Shown here: positions 52,888 through 61,244 of the stretch, piece by piece
Layout of the letters: every line of letters begins with the position of its first letter
Position numbering within the stretch: the stretch's first letter is position 1
Assembly (NCBI GenBank): GCA_944322785.1
Contig: CALUPW010000012.1
Location: 1 to 62,200, forward strand
Length of the DNA stretch: 62,200 nt
Direction of reading: 5' to 3'
From: Candidatus Gastranaerophilales bacterium
GTDB taxonomy: Bacteria; Cyanobacteriota; Vampirovibrionia; Gastranaerophilales; Gastranaerophilaceae
The notes under the pieces: generated by a model
What the model was told of the DNA's origin: nothing
Databases searched by the model: none
What the model saw: only the letters and a program-made list of their open reading frames with translations
Position numbers and translations under genes: made by a program

Positions 52888-53601
52888 ATGCACAATCTGC
52901 AGGGAATTATCAGAAAAAGTACTAATAACGTTTTAAACCAGTGGGACAGGCTTGGTTATGTAGCAAATGACCTTGCAAACTTTAATACCCACGGTTACAA
53001 ATCCGTTCGCTTTGAACAAATGCTTGATGAAGACGGATATTTGACAGGTGCAATAAGAACGGATCACCGCAACGGTTCAATACAGATTACCAGCAATCCT
53101 TATGATGTCGCAATTACCGGACCGGGCTTTATTCCGGTCATTTCACCCAGAGGGGAAGTTCAATATACCCGTGACGGCTCGTTTAAACAGGGAAAAGACG
53201 GTTATCTGGTTACAAATGACGACTGGATTGTCGGTGAGGGAATAAAACTTCCTACAAACTGCTACAAATTTTACATCAAGCCAAACGGTGATGTAATCGC
53301 ATATGATGCGGTAGATTCCCCGGGGAAAAAACTCGGAAATATTCCGCTTGTACAGTTCGATAATCCTGAAGGGCTTGAACAGGGCGGCCTGAATAAGCTC
53401 GTTCCGACCGAGGAATCTGGTGAAGCAAGACTGGTAAAAGATCATGAATATTTCGCCCAGAATAATCTTGAAAATTCAAACGTAAATATTTATGACAACG
53501 TAAGCACGATGCTGCGGTTGAATGCATCAATGCTTGCAAGTACAAGACTGATGAAGGTGGTTGATGATATGTATAACAAATCAATCAACATAAGAGAATA
53601 G
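52888..53601 (+). CDS. flgG: Flagellar distal-rod protein FlgG-like
   Basis: 237 residues. LGYVANDLANFNTHGYKSVR is the FlgG-type N-terminal motif; ITGPGFIPVISPRGEVQYTR, DGSF is the middle domain; the C-terminal helix NVSTMLRLNASMLASTRLMK is the polymerisation helix. It follows 19 bp after the first rod gene. After it are 180 bp (53602-53781) containing the end of a possible decayed frame (GASGFTKAKAAIQAGN) before flgB. Confidence 0.86.
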   Translation: MHNLQGIIRKSTNNVLNQWDRLGYVANDLANFNTHGYKSVRFEQMLDEDGYLTGAIRTDHRNGSIQITSNPYDVAITGPGFIPVISPRGEVQYTRDGSFKQGKDGYLVTNDDWIVGEGIKLPTNCYKFYIKPNGDVIAYDAVDSPGKKLGNIPLVQFDNPEGLEQGGLNKLVPTEESGEARLVKDHEYFAQNNLENSNVNIYDNVSTMLRLNASMLASTRLMKVVDDMYNKSINIRE

Positions 53602-53781
53602 CGGATGTAAGCTGAGGCCGCAGAGCTTTGCTGAGGCAAAGACATAAGCGCCGTTAAAAGCGAGCATTCAAAAAGCGGATACGGTTGGAGCTTCCGGCTT
53701 TACTAAAGCAAAAGCTGCAATTCAGGCGGGAAACAAAATCAGACGGTAAAAAATCTGATAACAAGGAAAGAAAGGACAAAA

Positions 53782-54129
53782 ATGTTTACATCTTTAGATC
53801 ACATGGGAAAAGTCGGATTAATGATGGATTTGATTACACAAAGACAGGTTGCCCTTGGTTCCAATCTAGCGAATATGGATACTCCCGGATATGTAAGACG
53901 TGACATTGATTTTGCGGAATATCTGGGGTCTATGAACAGTCCGCTTGAAACAAAACTTTCAGAAAGGCTGGGTGCATCTGCCGTAATTTCTCAGAGAACT
54001 TATGAAGAAATTCGTCCGGACAAAGAATTAATGGAGCTGCAGCACAACGCACTTCTTTATACAATGGCGACCCGCCGTATGTCAAATATAATTACGGAAA
54101 TGAAAACTGTAATAAATGTAGGTAAATAA
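53782..54129 (+). CDS. flgB: Flagellar basal-body rod protein FlgB
   Basis: 115 residues, the short form typical of FlgB: RQVALGSNLANMDTPGYVRR and DFAEYL at the N-terminus, EIRPDKELMELQHNALLYTM and ATRRMSNIITEMKTVIN at the C-terminus. AAAGGA before the ATG. Forms the proximal rod together with FlgC, whose gene follows. Confidence 0.93.
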   Translation: MFTSLDHMGKVGLMMDLITQRQVALGSNLANMDTPGYVRRDIDFAEYLGSMNSPLETKLSERLGASAVISQRTYEEIRPDKELMELQHNALLYTMATRRMSNIITEMKTVINVGK

Positions 54130-54184
54130 TTTTTCGTTTAGTCTGTAAAGGGCGCAAATGACGAAAAGAACAGGAGCGTAGATT

Positions 54185-54628
54185 ATGAGTCTTTTAGGTT
54201 CAATGGATATAGGTCAAAGAGCACTCCGAACACACGGATTGCGGCTTGACGTGCATTCAAGAAACATGGCAAATATTGATACGCCTAATTATGTACGACG
54301 TATTCCTGTTTTGAATGCAACCGAGGAAATATCATTTCACGGGCTTTTAAATGAGATGAAAGAAGACGTTTTTGGAATCGGTACATTACCGCTATTGCAG
54401 GGGGGAGTAGTATTTAACGGGTGTATAGAAGACCCGACTATGGGGGAAAAGATTTATAAACCGGGGCATCCTGATGCGGACGAAAACGGTTACATAATGG
54501 CCTCAAACGTCAATCCGATGGTGGAAATGGCGGATGCGATAATGGCTCAGAGGGCTTATGAGGCAAACCTTGCGCTGGTAAACATAACCAAATCAATGGC
54601 GCAAAGAGCGACAGAGATTGGAAGATAG
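54185..54628 (+). CDS. flgC: Flagellar basal-body rod protein FlgC
   Basis: 147 residues, standard length. N-terminus LRTHGLRLDVHSRNMANIDT with PNYVRR; C-terminus NPMVEMADAIMAQRAYEANL then ALVNITKSMAQRATEIG. AGGAG precedes the ATG. fliE, which often follows, is not here: a terminator ends the unit. Confidence 0.93.
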   Translation: MSLLGSMDIGQRALRTHGLRLDVHSRNMANIDTPNYVRRIPVLNATEEISFHGLLNEMKEDVFGIGTLPLLQGGVVFNGCIEDPTMGEKIYKPGHPDADENGYIMASNVNPMVEMADAIMAQRAYEANLALVNITKSMAQRATEIGR

Positions 54629-54640
54629 GGGTTATAAAAT

Positions 54641-54661
54641 GGCCGGCTTTTCAAGCCGGCC
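54641..54661. terminator. Terminator after flgC
   Basis: GGCCGGCTT, loop TTC, AAGCCGGCC, then TAAAAATTATT. A perfect 9-bp stem that also faces the AbrB-like gene. Confidence 0.75.
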
Positions 54662-54670
54662 TAAAAATTA

Positions 54671-54991
54671 TTAATCAGCTTTTTTGATAATAAGAATAGT
54701 GTCTTCGACTTGATAATCAATCATATCTGTTTCAGGATTAACTTCAAGCTGTTCAAGAATTGGAACTGTTATATTCAAACCAAAACTTGAGTTCCTTTTT
54801 ATCAGCTTTTTACTCAATAAATCTTTATATTTTTCAATATCGTCCTCACAAATTTTCTTAACATATAGAGTTTTATTTTTAACTGTAAGATTAACCAAGT
54901 ATGAAGTTTTAGTAATTCCCATAAGTTGTGTCAGCGGTTTGGGTATATATAACTGCCAAGTATTACCATGAGATGATAAAAATTTTTTCAA
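54671..54991 (-). CDS. Double AbrB/SpoVT-like small DNA-binding protein
   Basis: 106 residues built of two similar halves: GNTWQLYIPKPLTQLMGITK with LTVKNKTLYVKK, and SSFGLNITVPILEQLEVNPE with YQVEDTILIIKK. Each resembles an AbrB swapped-hairpin half (GNSxxxxIPkxxxxxLgi, then a strand pair ending in VxKK). Probably a transcription regulator or an antitoxin without a visible toxin partner. Confidence 0.6.
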   Translation of the reverse strand: MKKFLSSHGNTWQLYIPKPLTQLMGITKTSYLVNLTVKNKTLYVKKICEDDIEKYKDLLSKKLIKRNSSFGLNITVPILEQLEVNPETDMIDYQVEDTILIIKKAD

Positions 54992-55262
54992 TTTTATTCC
55001 TGTTACAAATTACTACTTGTATTTATAATATGTTAATGTTATATATATAAATACGTCATGATGTATGCACAAAATGCGCATTCAAAAAAGGTGAAATTTA
55101 TTAAAAAACTATAAAACTATTCTTAATTTGACAAGAATTCTTTATAATTCCGGTAGCATTTTTATAAATGCTGCCTTTTTTTATAAAAAGCTATTTGAAA
55201 ATAAAATTGTTTGTGATATATTAAACATGTTGCAGTTATTTGCTGTGATTTTGAAAATTTAA

Positions 55263-55358
55263 GTCGATGTGGCACCTGCCGAGAAAAACGATTGAGTATC
55301 GTTTTTTGAGAGGTACGAGCAAAGCGAGTACATTCCGGCACGAAGGTGCAGCATCAAC
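55263..55358 (+). ncRNA. Candidate structured RNA (three-way junction)
   Basis: Nested pairing: GATG (55266-55269) with CATC (55352-55355); GCACCT (55272-55277) with AGGTGC (55344-55349); GCCG (55278-55281) with CGGC (55336-55339). Inside are two hairpins, AAAAACGAT/ATCGTTTTT (55284-55306) and GTAC-GA-GC-AAA-GC-GA-GTAC (55313-55331) with tandem G-A mismatches. It starts GTCGATGTGGC, the same eleven bases as the tRNA-Leu that follows 27 bp later. Confidence 0.45.
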
Positions 55359-55384
55359 AGTGAAAATTAAATAACAATTGATAT

Positions 55385-55466
55385 GTCGATGTGGCGGAAT
55401 CGGTATACGCGCACGTTTGAGGGGCGTGTGGAGAAATCCTTGGGGGTTCAAGTCCCCCCATCGACA
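55385..55466 (+). tRNA. tRNA-Leu (anticodon GAG)
   Basis: 82 nt class II tRNA: acceptor GTCGATG/CATCGAC with discriminator A, anticodon stem CACGT/GCGTG around TTGAGGG (anticodon GAG), variable arm, T arm GGGGGTTCAAGTCCCCC. CCA is not encoded. Its last 18 bases are repeated at 57217. Confidence 0.95.
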
Positions 55467-55620
55467 TTTTTTTCATTTTTAGGCAATTCTAGCATTAAGC
55501 GAAAGACGGAATGTAGCTCAAAATGCGGCTTTTCACCGTCGTATAAAAAGTTCGAGTGGAGTAATTTTAATAACTCTCTCTGATAATTCTTTCATACAAC
55601 AGCATAAAAAAAGCTACTAA

Positions 55621-56790
55621 TTAAAGTAAACCCTCCATCATCTCATTCAGAGCTAACTTTGCAGCTCGAATAGGAGTTGCACAAGATGTACCGAAAATAT
55701 TACCAAATGATTCCCCAGGGAAAAGAGTTTTCGTTATAGGGATATCAGTACCATGCAACCCCGTAATACTAATTCCTTCTTCTGTCATTTTTATAGGAAA
55801 TTCATAATTTTCATAATGCTGAGTGAACAAACTGTTTCTAGAACTTGAATTGCAATGCACTTTACGTATAGAATTTAGTCCACCGACCCCCTCAAGGCCA
55901 GTAGACAATAAATATATATTTATACTACAATTACCGTTATTCCCTGCACCTATAAGAAATCTTACTTTATTGGCTATTTTCCCAAATAACTTATTTGTTT
56001 GAACTAAATTGTCAATCGATTTTATATTATTTTCTAATTTATTCTGAATTTCTTTTCCTTTTCCCTTGAACGGTATATTTGAAGTACAAGATTGTCCAAA
56101 AGAAGCGGAAATGCAACTTGTATCTTTATCAATGGATTCATATAGTTTTCTAAAAAATTCTTTATCAACAATATCAGGTTCGGAGTTAAATAAAACAGTT
56201 TTATATTTTGCAAAAGGATTGTATCGCCTTGCGAATATATTTATCAAATCTGTATGAGTAATATCAATATTGCTAAATTCATTTTGAATCTGTAAAGAGA
56301 TGACATCTTTTTTTAGGTCAGTTAAAATTACTGTTCTGGGTTTAACTACTGCGTTTTTTACAAATACACCATTTTCATCAAGTATTCGTAATTTTTGCAA
56401 ACCGTTCTTTGTTCTACCCTCATCAAGCAAATGATACCCTTTATAATCTTTAGGATTTATCCAAAATGCATGTTTATATGTATCTTCCAATGTCGTTGAT
56501 TTTAATCTTTTTAAGTCTTCCGGTAGTATTTTGGAGCTTGAAAGAACTTTTTTAGAACGAATGATGTATTCATCTTTTATTGCAATTTTATTCATTATTC
56601 TTGCCATATTCATTTCAACTGATGAAAAGCGGGGTAAATCAAAACTTTTACCAGTCTGAGAATAAATAACAGATGGGTTTACCCCATGAATTTTTTGAGG
56701 TTTTGTTTGCAAAATAGAAGTTTTACCGCAGGCATTTAACCAGGCAGAAGTTTTTTGAGCCAAATTTAAACTAAGTTTTTCTAGCACCAT
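55621..56790 (-). CDS. Divergent subtilisin-like (S8) protease
   Basis: 389 residues, no signal peptide. The catalytic Ser is in FGTSCATPIRAAKLAL (about residue 369) and the oxyanion Asn in LIGAGNNG. A conserved ISASFGQSC strand, a candidate Asp in VILTDLKKD and a candidate His in DITHTDL complete the fold, but the last two are outside their usual contexts (DTG, HGT). The N-terminal ~150 residues are unique. It lies between tRNA-Leu and a repeat of the tRNA 3' end, so it may be cargo of a small integrated element. Confidence 0.65.
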   Translation of the reverse strand: MVLEKLSLNLAQKTSAWLNACGKTSILQTKPQKIHGVNPSVIYSQTGKSFDLPRFSSVEMNMARIMNKIAIKDEYIIRSKKVLSSSKILPEDLKRLKSTTLEDTYKHAFWINPKDYKGYHLLDEGRTKNGLQKLRILDENGVFVKNAVVKPRTVILTDLKKDVISLQIQNEFSNIDITHTDLINIFARRYNPFAKYKTVLFNSEPDIVDKEFFRKLYESIDKDTSCISASFGQSCTSNIPFKGKGKEIQNKLENNIKSIDNLVQTNKLFGKIANKVRFLIGAGNNGNCSINIYLLSTGLEGVGGLNSIRKVHCNSSSRNSLFTQHYENYEFPIKMTEEGISITGLHGTDIPITKTLFPGESFGNIFGTSCATPIRAAKLALNEMMEGLL

Positions 56791-57028
56791 GATAAATAAA
56801 CCTACATATACCTAACCTATATTTATATAAAGTATTTTTCTATATACAAATTGCCTGATTTTTAATATTCAGTGAAAATAGTCTTAACATTTCAACCCTA
56901 AGATGCTTCTCATGTTGTAATACTCTTGAGTCGACTGTTTCATTACAAGAATAAGACTTGAATATAAGCTAATTTCTGGCACAATGACTTTATCGAAAGG
57001 TTCCATATTCGGGAGCTTATCGACAATT

Positions 57029-57060
57029 AAAAAGAGAGTAACTTTTGTTACTCTCTTTTT
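57029..57060. terminator. Hairpin terminator in the tRNA-Leu island
   Basis: AAAAAGAGAGTAAC, loop TTTT, GTTACTCTCTTTTT. Preceded by ATCGACAATTAAAA, which is repeated at 57228 after the tRNA 3' copy. Confidence 0.8.
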
Positions 57061-57108
57061 AATATGCTGGAACGGTGAGGGCTTTAATCCGTCTATAGCA
57101 GGTTCAGC

Positions 57109-57212
57109 GGATTTGCGTACGGACGGAGTGAAACGAGTCCGGATAGCGAGGAAATTGAGCGGAGTTGAACCGTAGGTTCAAAAGCGAAACTTTCCGAGCG
57201 TGGAGCAAATCC
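57109..57212. repeat. Structured repeat with outer stem GGATTTGC/GCAAATCC
   Basis: Outer stem 57109-57116 with 57205-57212; inside, hairpins CGGAC-GGAGTGAAACGA-GTCCG and TTGAACC-GTA-GGTTCAA within a GGAAA/TTTCC arm. It resembles in style the structured element at 55263 (stem, GA-rich loop, GAGT). It ends 5 bp before the 18-bp tRNA repeat. Likely a mobile intergenic repeat or a structured RNA. Confidence 0.45.
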
Positions 57213-57216
57213 AAGA

Positions 57217-57234
57217 CAAGTCCCCCCATCGACA
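57217..57234 (+). repeat. 18-bp copy of the tRNA-Leu 3' end (att-like)
   Basis: CAAGTCCCCCCATCGACA matches 55449-55466, the last 18 bases of tRNA-Leu(GAG). Tyrosine-recombinase elements that integrate into tRNA genes leave exactly such a direct repeat. The enclosed 1.75 kb has a protease gene but no integrase. Confidence 0.65.
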
Positions 57235-57240
57235 ATTAAA

Positions 57241-57262
57241 AAGAGAGGTTAAAGCCTCTCTT
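57241..57262. terminator. Terminator between the island and surE
   Basis: AAGAGAGG, loop TTAAAG, CCTCTCTT, after the tRNA 3' copy and before the end of surE. Confidence 0.7.
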
Positions 57263-57298
57263 ATAATTTATTATAAATGAGTGTGTTTTAGCAAATCT

Positions 57299-58090
57299 CT
57301 ACATCCAGTCACATGCATCATGATTGCAAAGCGTCTTTTCCAAATCGGACATAACTTCTTCTTTTGTCATTTCATAAGTTACGGGCGTAATTGAAATTTT
57401 GTTGTTTCTGACTGCCGCAATATCCGAATTTGAATCGTTAGGCTCGTTTGTAAGTTCGCCTGCCATCCAGTAATAAACCTTTCCTCTGGGGTCAACCCGT
57501 TTTTCGTAGGTGTTTGTAAACATTTTTGCACCGAGTTCTGTTATTGCAATCCCTGCTATATCATCAGAATCCAGAAGCGGTACATTCACGTTTAAAAGCG
57601 TCTTTTGCGGAAAATTAAAATCTTTTAGTCTTTTTAACATCCCACCTACAAATTTTGCAGTAAATTCAAAATCTTCATAATCGGAATGCATACTTGCTAA
57701 AGAAACCGCAATACTTGGAATTCCCATCATTGCACCCTCCATGGCACAGCTTACCGTGCCGGAATACAATATATCAGAACCGAGATTTGGACCGTGGTTT
57801 ATTCCTGATATTACAACGTCAGGCTGCTCGTCTTTTGACAAAATCGCATTAATCCCGATTTTTACACAATCTCCGGGGGTTCCTGTCGTAACCCATGTTC
57901 TTTTGGCACCGTTAATCGCCTCAAGTTCCTCTACTCTTAAAGGTGTGTGAAGCGTTAATGAATGTCCCGCCGCACTTCGTTCCCTGTCCGGCGCAATTAC
58001 ATATACGTCATGTTCTTTGGAAAGCTCTCTTGTAAGCATTCTGATACCGTTTGCCGCAATCCCGTCATCATTTGAAATCAATATCTTCAT
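57299..58090 (-). CDS. surE: 5'/3'-nucleotidase SurE
   Basis: 263 residues from ATG 58090, which follows GGGAGAG. MKILISNDDGIAANGIRMLT has the metal-binding DD pair, APDRERSAAGHSLTLHTPLR and SGINHGPNLGSDILYSGTVS with AMEGAM follow. Hydrolyses nucleoside monophosphates in stationary phase. Stands alone. Confidence 0.95.
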   Translation of the reverse strand: MKILISNDDGIAANGIRMLTRELSKEHDVYVIAPDRERSAAGHSLTLHTPLRVEELEAINGAKRTWVTTGTPGDCVKIGINAILSKDEQPDVVISGINHGPNLGSDILYSGTVSCAMEGAMMGIPSIAVSLASMHSDYEDFEFTAKFVGGMLKRLKDFNFPQKTLLNVNVPLLDSDDIAGIAITELGAKMFTNTYEKRVDPRGKVYYWMAGELTNEPNDSNSDIAAVRNNKISITPVTYEMTKEEVMSDLEKTLCNHDACDWM

Positions 58091-58105
58091 ATTCTTCTCT
58101 CCCAA

Positions 58106-58590
58106 GACTAAAATATCTCTTATATATCTTATATTCCCACAAAAAACAGTTTTTTCAAAATTTCAAATATTAACTTTTGTAACGAAATATAAAAATAACA
58201 ACTTTAATATAGCAATTTTATATATCAAAAATTTTTTATATATATGAACACGAGGAAAGCTTAAAATTGAGAAATCAGACAGATTTTAAGCACACACTAC
58301 ACTTCACACTATTTGAGGAATGAATCAACGTTTATTCCAAGAGCCCCCTAAAAAGGGCTCTTTTTTTTTGCTAAGGTGAGGACGTAACAATTAGACTTGT
58401 GCAGACCGATAGCATCAAATGTCATCCTGAATTTATTTCTGGATGACATAAAGATACTGAAACCGGTTCAGCAGGACAAAATGGTGCGGTATTTTATCCT
58501 CTTTTAATTAACAAAACGTAACAAAAAATCAATTTCCTTACGTTAAAAAACTTTATTAATTTATACGGGGAAATTTAAGGAAGAAAATTT
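58106..58590 (+). other. Intergenic region with terminator and REP-like hairpin
   Basis: 485 bp without a gene. A strong hairpin GAGCCC/GGGCTC (58341-58360) followed by nine T is a terminator reading right. TGTCATCC/GGATGACA at 58420-58448 is a relative of the GTCATTC repeats near 49.3 kb. The last 60 bp hold the likely promoter of the metalloprotease gene. Confidence 0.6.
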
Positions 58591-60267
58591 ATGGCTGCGA
58601 TTACAAAAATCGGAACTATTGTAAAACAATTGGTAAAATTAGAAAAAGCATCTCCTCATGAGCAGAATAAAATGTTGTACGGTCTTTTTAAGACAATAAC
58701 GGACGGTTCCGGAAAACCTTCATCGCTTGTATTTGAAGGAAAATATTTGGAAGAATTGCCGGAAAGTATTAAACCGTTTCTTGCAGGACTTAAGAAGCCA
58801 AGAGTAATTATCGGTGCAAAATCTTCCGAAAAAGGTCAGGGAATATTAGGTTTTGTGATAAAAGACGGAAATAAAACAAAGGGTCGTGCAGCACTCGGAG
58901 TTGATAAAACAAGAGGTGAACTGCCTGTTGTACAGCTTCGGGGAAGTCTTAAAAACTCGGAAGATACTGTCTTAAGTTTTAATTCAATGCACAATCCGAA
59001 TGTGCCGCTTGATTCTGAAAATGCAGGCATTTTTACCGGCAAAATGTCAGGCGGTAAAAGATTATCCACACGTATTGCAAACGAACATAGACCACCTGCG
59101 TTTATTGCTGATACCTATATCAACCCAGAACTTGCAAAGGCCGAAGGTATTCCGTCAGCAGCCATCAAAGAACTTACAGCCCATCAAAAATTAAAGCCTG
59201 AAGATATAAATAAAATGCGGCTTAATTTAACCAGCTTTATCAAAAATAAAGGACATAAAATTTATTCAATAAACGAATGTCTTGATGAAGCGGTTAAGAT
59301 TGCTCAATGGGAAGGCAAACCTACTATAGAAAGCGTAACAAAAGCAAAAAACATTCTTCTTAAAAAAATGGGTTATAATCCGGATAAAGTTAAAATAAGT
59401 GTAAATACTAAATCAAATTTTGCAATGTCTTATACCAACCCTACAGGCGAATTGAATATACATCCGGTATTTTTAGAACAAGCAACGCATCAGGACATTG
59501 TGGTTCTTTTATCACATGAACTTACACATATGGAAGATTTTTTAAAATTGTATAAAAAAATCGGTTCGGAGGAATTTGAAAGACTGACAATACCTAAGGC
59601 TCTTGTTCCGGCTGACACACCTCAGGTTAATCACAAATGGTATAAAGAAATGTCAAAACTTGTTGATGAAAACGACTGGAAATTTCATAGCGGGCTGGTA
59701 AAAACCGAAATAAAAAATTCTGACGGAACAACAAAAGTTATAAATCATTTAAAATTTGACTATAAATCCATGATAAAAGAATTTCAGGATAAAATTAATT
59801 TTGCATACAAAAAATATAAAGGCGTTTATAGAGAAATAAAAGCTGCTGAAATGTACCAGTTTTCAGCAATTGAAAGCCGTGCAAAACTGGTAGAAAAGAA
59901 CCTTGTGTCAAAGCTTGAAGAAGCCGGCATTTTGCAAAAGACAAAATTTTCAGACATGTACGGCACAGGTGCATATACGAGCCTTGGAACTTACACAAAC
60001 CGTTTTGCACCCCTTGACAAAGAGTTAGGAAAGCTTTACGGGAATAAAAAATCCCAAAAATTTGATGAATTGTTCTATGAAGAATTTTCACTCTCAAACA
60101 AACGTATTGCAGAGCTTCATAAAAAAATAACTTCACCAGATGGAGCGACCGAAGAAGAAGCAAAAGAATTAGACCGTCTTATAGAAAATTCAGGCGGTAT
60201 TCAAAATGTTTATTCAAAGATTATTTATAAGATGGCTGAAAAATTGGGCGTAAATATACCTGACTAA
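58591..60267 (+). CDS. Orphan protein with HExxH zinc-metalloprotease motif
   Basis: 558 residues, no signal peptide. A central IVVLLSHELTHMEDFLKLYK holds HELTH (residues 309-313), the zinc-binding and catalytic site of zincins. The third ligand is not obvious. The N-terminal ~200 residues (GILGFVIKDGNKTKGRAALG) and the helical C-terminal half match nothing I know. Probably a lineage-specific protease; substrate unknown. Confidence 0.65.
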   Translation: MAAITKIGTIVKQLVKLEKASPHEQNKMLYGLFKTITDGSGKPSSLVFEGKYLEELPESIKPFLAGLKKPRVIIGAKSSEKGQGILGFVIKDGNKTKGRAALGVDKTRGELPVVQLRGSLKNSEDTVLSFNSMHNPNVPLDSENAGIFTGKMSGGKRLSTRIANEHRPPAFIADTYINPELAKAEGIPSAAIKELTAHQKLKPEDINKMRLNLTSFIKNKGHKIYSINECLDEAVKIAQWEGKPTIESVTKAKNILLKKMGYNPDKVKISVNTKSNFAMSYTNPTGELNIHPVFLEQATHQDIVVLLSHELTHMEDFLKLYKKIGSEEFERLTIPKALVPADTPQVNHKWYKEMSKLVDENDWKFHSGLVKTEIKNSDGTTKVINHLKFDYKSMIKEFQDKINFAYKKYKGVYREIKAAEMYQFSAIESRAKLVEKNLVSKLEEAGILQKTKFSDMYGTGAYTSLGTYTNRFAPLDKELGKLYGNKKSQKFDELFYEEFSLSNKRIAELHKKITSPDGATEEEAKELDRLIENSGGIQNVYSKIIYKMAEKLGVNIPD

Positions 60268-60417
60268 TCTGGCAGGATATTTTGTTACCAAAATATCAAC
60301 CCAGGCAAGCTTGCCTCGTTTGTTTATTTTCAAAGGAATTTCTTTCTTGGTTTTTTCCGGGGCAAAATCAGACTTTTGATAATTGATTAAAAATCTCATA
60401 AATTCAGGGCTAAACAT
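60214..60417 (-). CDS. Small hypothetical protein
   Basis: 67 residues from ATG 60417, five bases after AGGAG, a good ribosome site. Basic, with LKINKRGKLAWVDILVTKYP. Its last 54 bp overlap the end of the metalloprotease gene on the other strand. Family not recognised. Confidence 0.45.
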   Translation of the reverse strand: MFSPEFMRFLINYQKSDFAPEKTKKEIPLKINKRGKLAWVDILVTKYPARLVRYIYAQFFSHLINNL

Positions 60418-60583
60418 TAACACTCCTTATCACACTTAAATTTTTTATAAATTGAATAACACATACTACCACTTTGTATTTATATAAAAACATAAAAAAT
60501 TGAATTATTGTCAAATCTTTATCAATTCTTTACATATATTAATAACATTTTGTTTCATATATAATCTTATCGGAGAATAAAAT

Positions 60584-61243
60584 ATGAAACAAACGTCGAT
60601 AATAGATATAATTTCACCGGTGATGGTCGGCCCTTCCAGCTCGCATACGGCAGGCGCAATTCGTCTGGGGCTTCTTGCACGCAATATTTATAATGAACAG
60701 CCGGATAAAGTAACTTTCAAACTATACAATTCCTTTGCCCGTACAGGCAAAGGGCACGGAACCGACAAGGGGCTTCTTTCCGGAGTTCTTGGCTTAAACG
60801 TTGATGACACAAGGATTAAAGATATATTTCATTCGGAACTTTCAAAGAGTTTTGATTATGAATTTCAATATCTTGAAGACTTTAACCGTCACCCAAACGC
60901 CGTGGATTTTATTTTTGAAGGCAGACGAAATATGAAGATTTCAGGAAATTCAGTCGGCGCAGGTGAAATCGAAATTACAAATATTGATGCGTTTTCCGTA
61001 AATTTGACAGGCAAATACAACACACTTCTTTTAATATATAAAGATGTACCGAATATGATTTCCCGTGTAACCAATTCAATCCATGTGAATATCGCATCAT
61101 TTCACTGCGACCGTTACGCAAAAGGTGAAGAAGCTTCAATGTGCATCTGTCTGGACGGTGAAATAAATCAAAAAGTTATTGATTTTTTGTATTTAATTGA
61201 AGACGTTTATATGATTAGATATATCAAAAAATTGGAAAGTTAA
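60584..61243 (+). CDS. sdaAB: L-serine ammonia-lyase, beta subunit
   Basis: 219 residues: IIDIISPVMVGPSSSHTAGA at the N-terminus, GHGTDKGLLSGVLGL, and a C-terminal ACT-like domain (TLLLIYKDVPNMISRVTNSI). With the alpha subunit it forms the iron-sulfur serine dehydratase that makes pyruvate and ammonia. Ends 1 bp before sdaAA. CGGAG precedes the ATG. Confidence 0.95.
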   Translation: MKQTSIIDIISPVMVGPSSSHTAGAIRLGLLARNIYNEQPDKVTFKLYNSFARTGKGHGTDKGLLSGVLGLNVDDTRIKDIFHSELSKSFDYEFQYLEDFNRHPNAVDFIFEGRRNMKISGNSVGAGEIEITNIDAFSVNLTGKYNTLLLIYKDVPNMISRVTNSIHVNIASFHCDRYAKGEEASMCICLDGEINQKVIDFLYLIEDVYMIRYIKKLES

Positions 61244-61244
61244 T

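Noticed and set aside
53602-53781. A small gene between flgG and flgB
   Set aside because: The frame with GASGFTKAKAAIQAGN has no start with a ribosome site and is interrupted upstream.
57217-57234. A second tRNA-Leu gene
   Set aside because: Only the last 18 bases are present; no anticodon or D arm precedes them.
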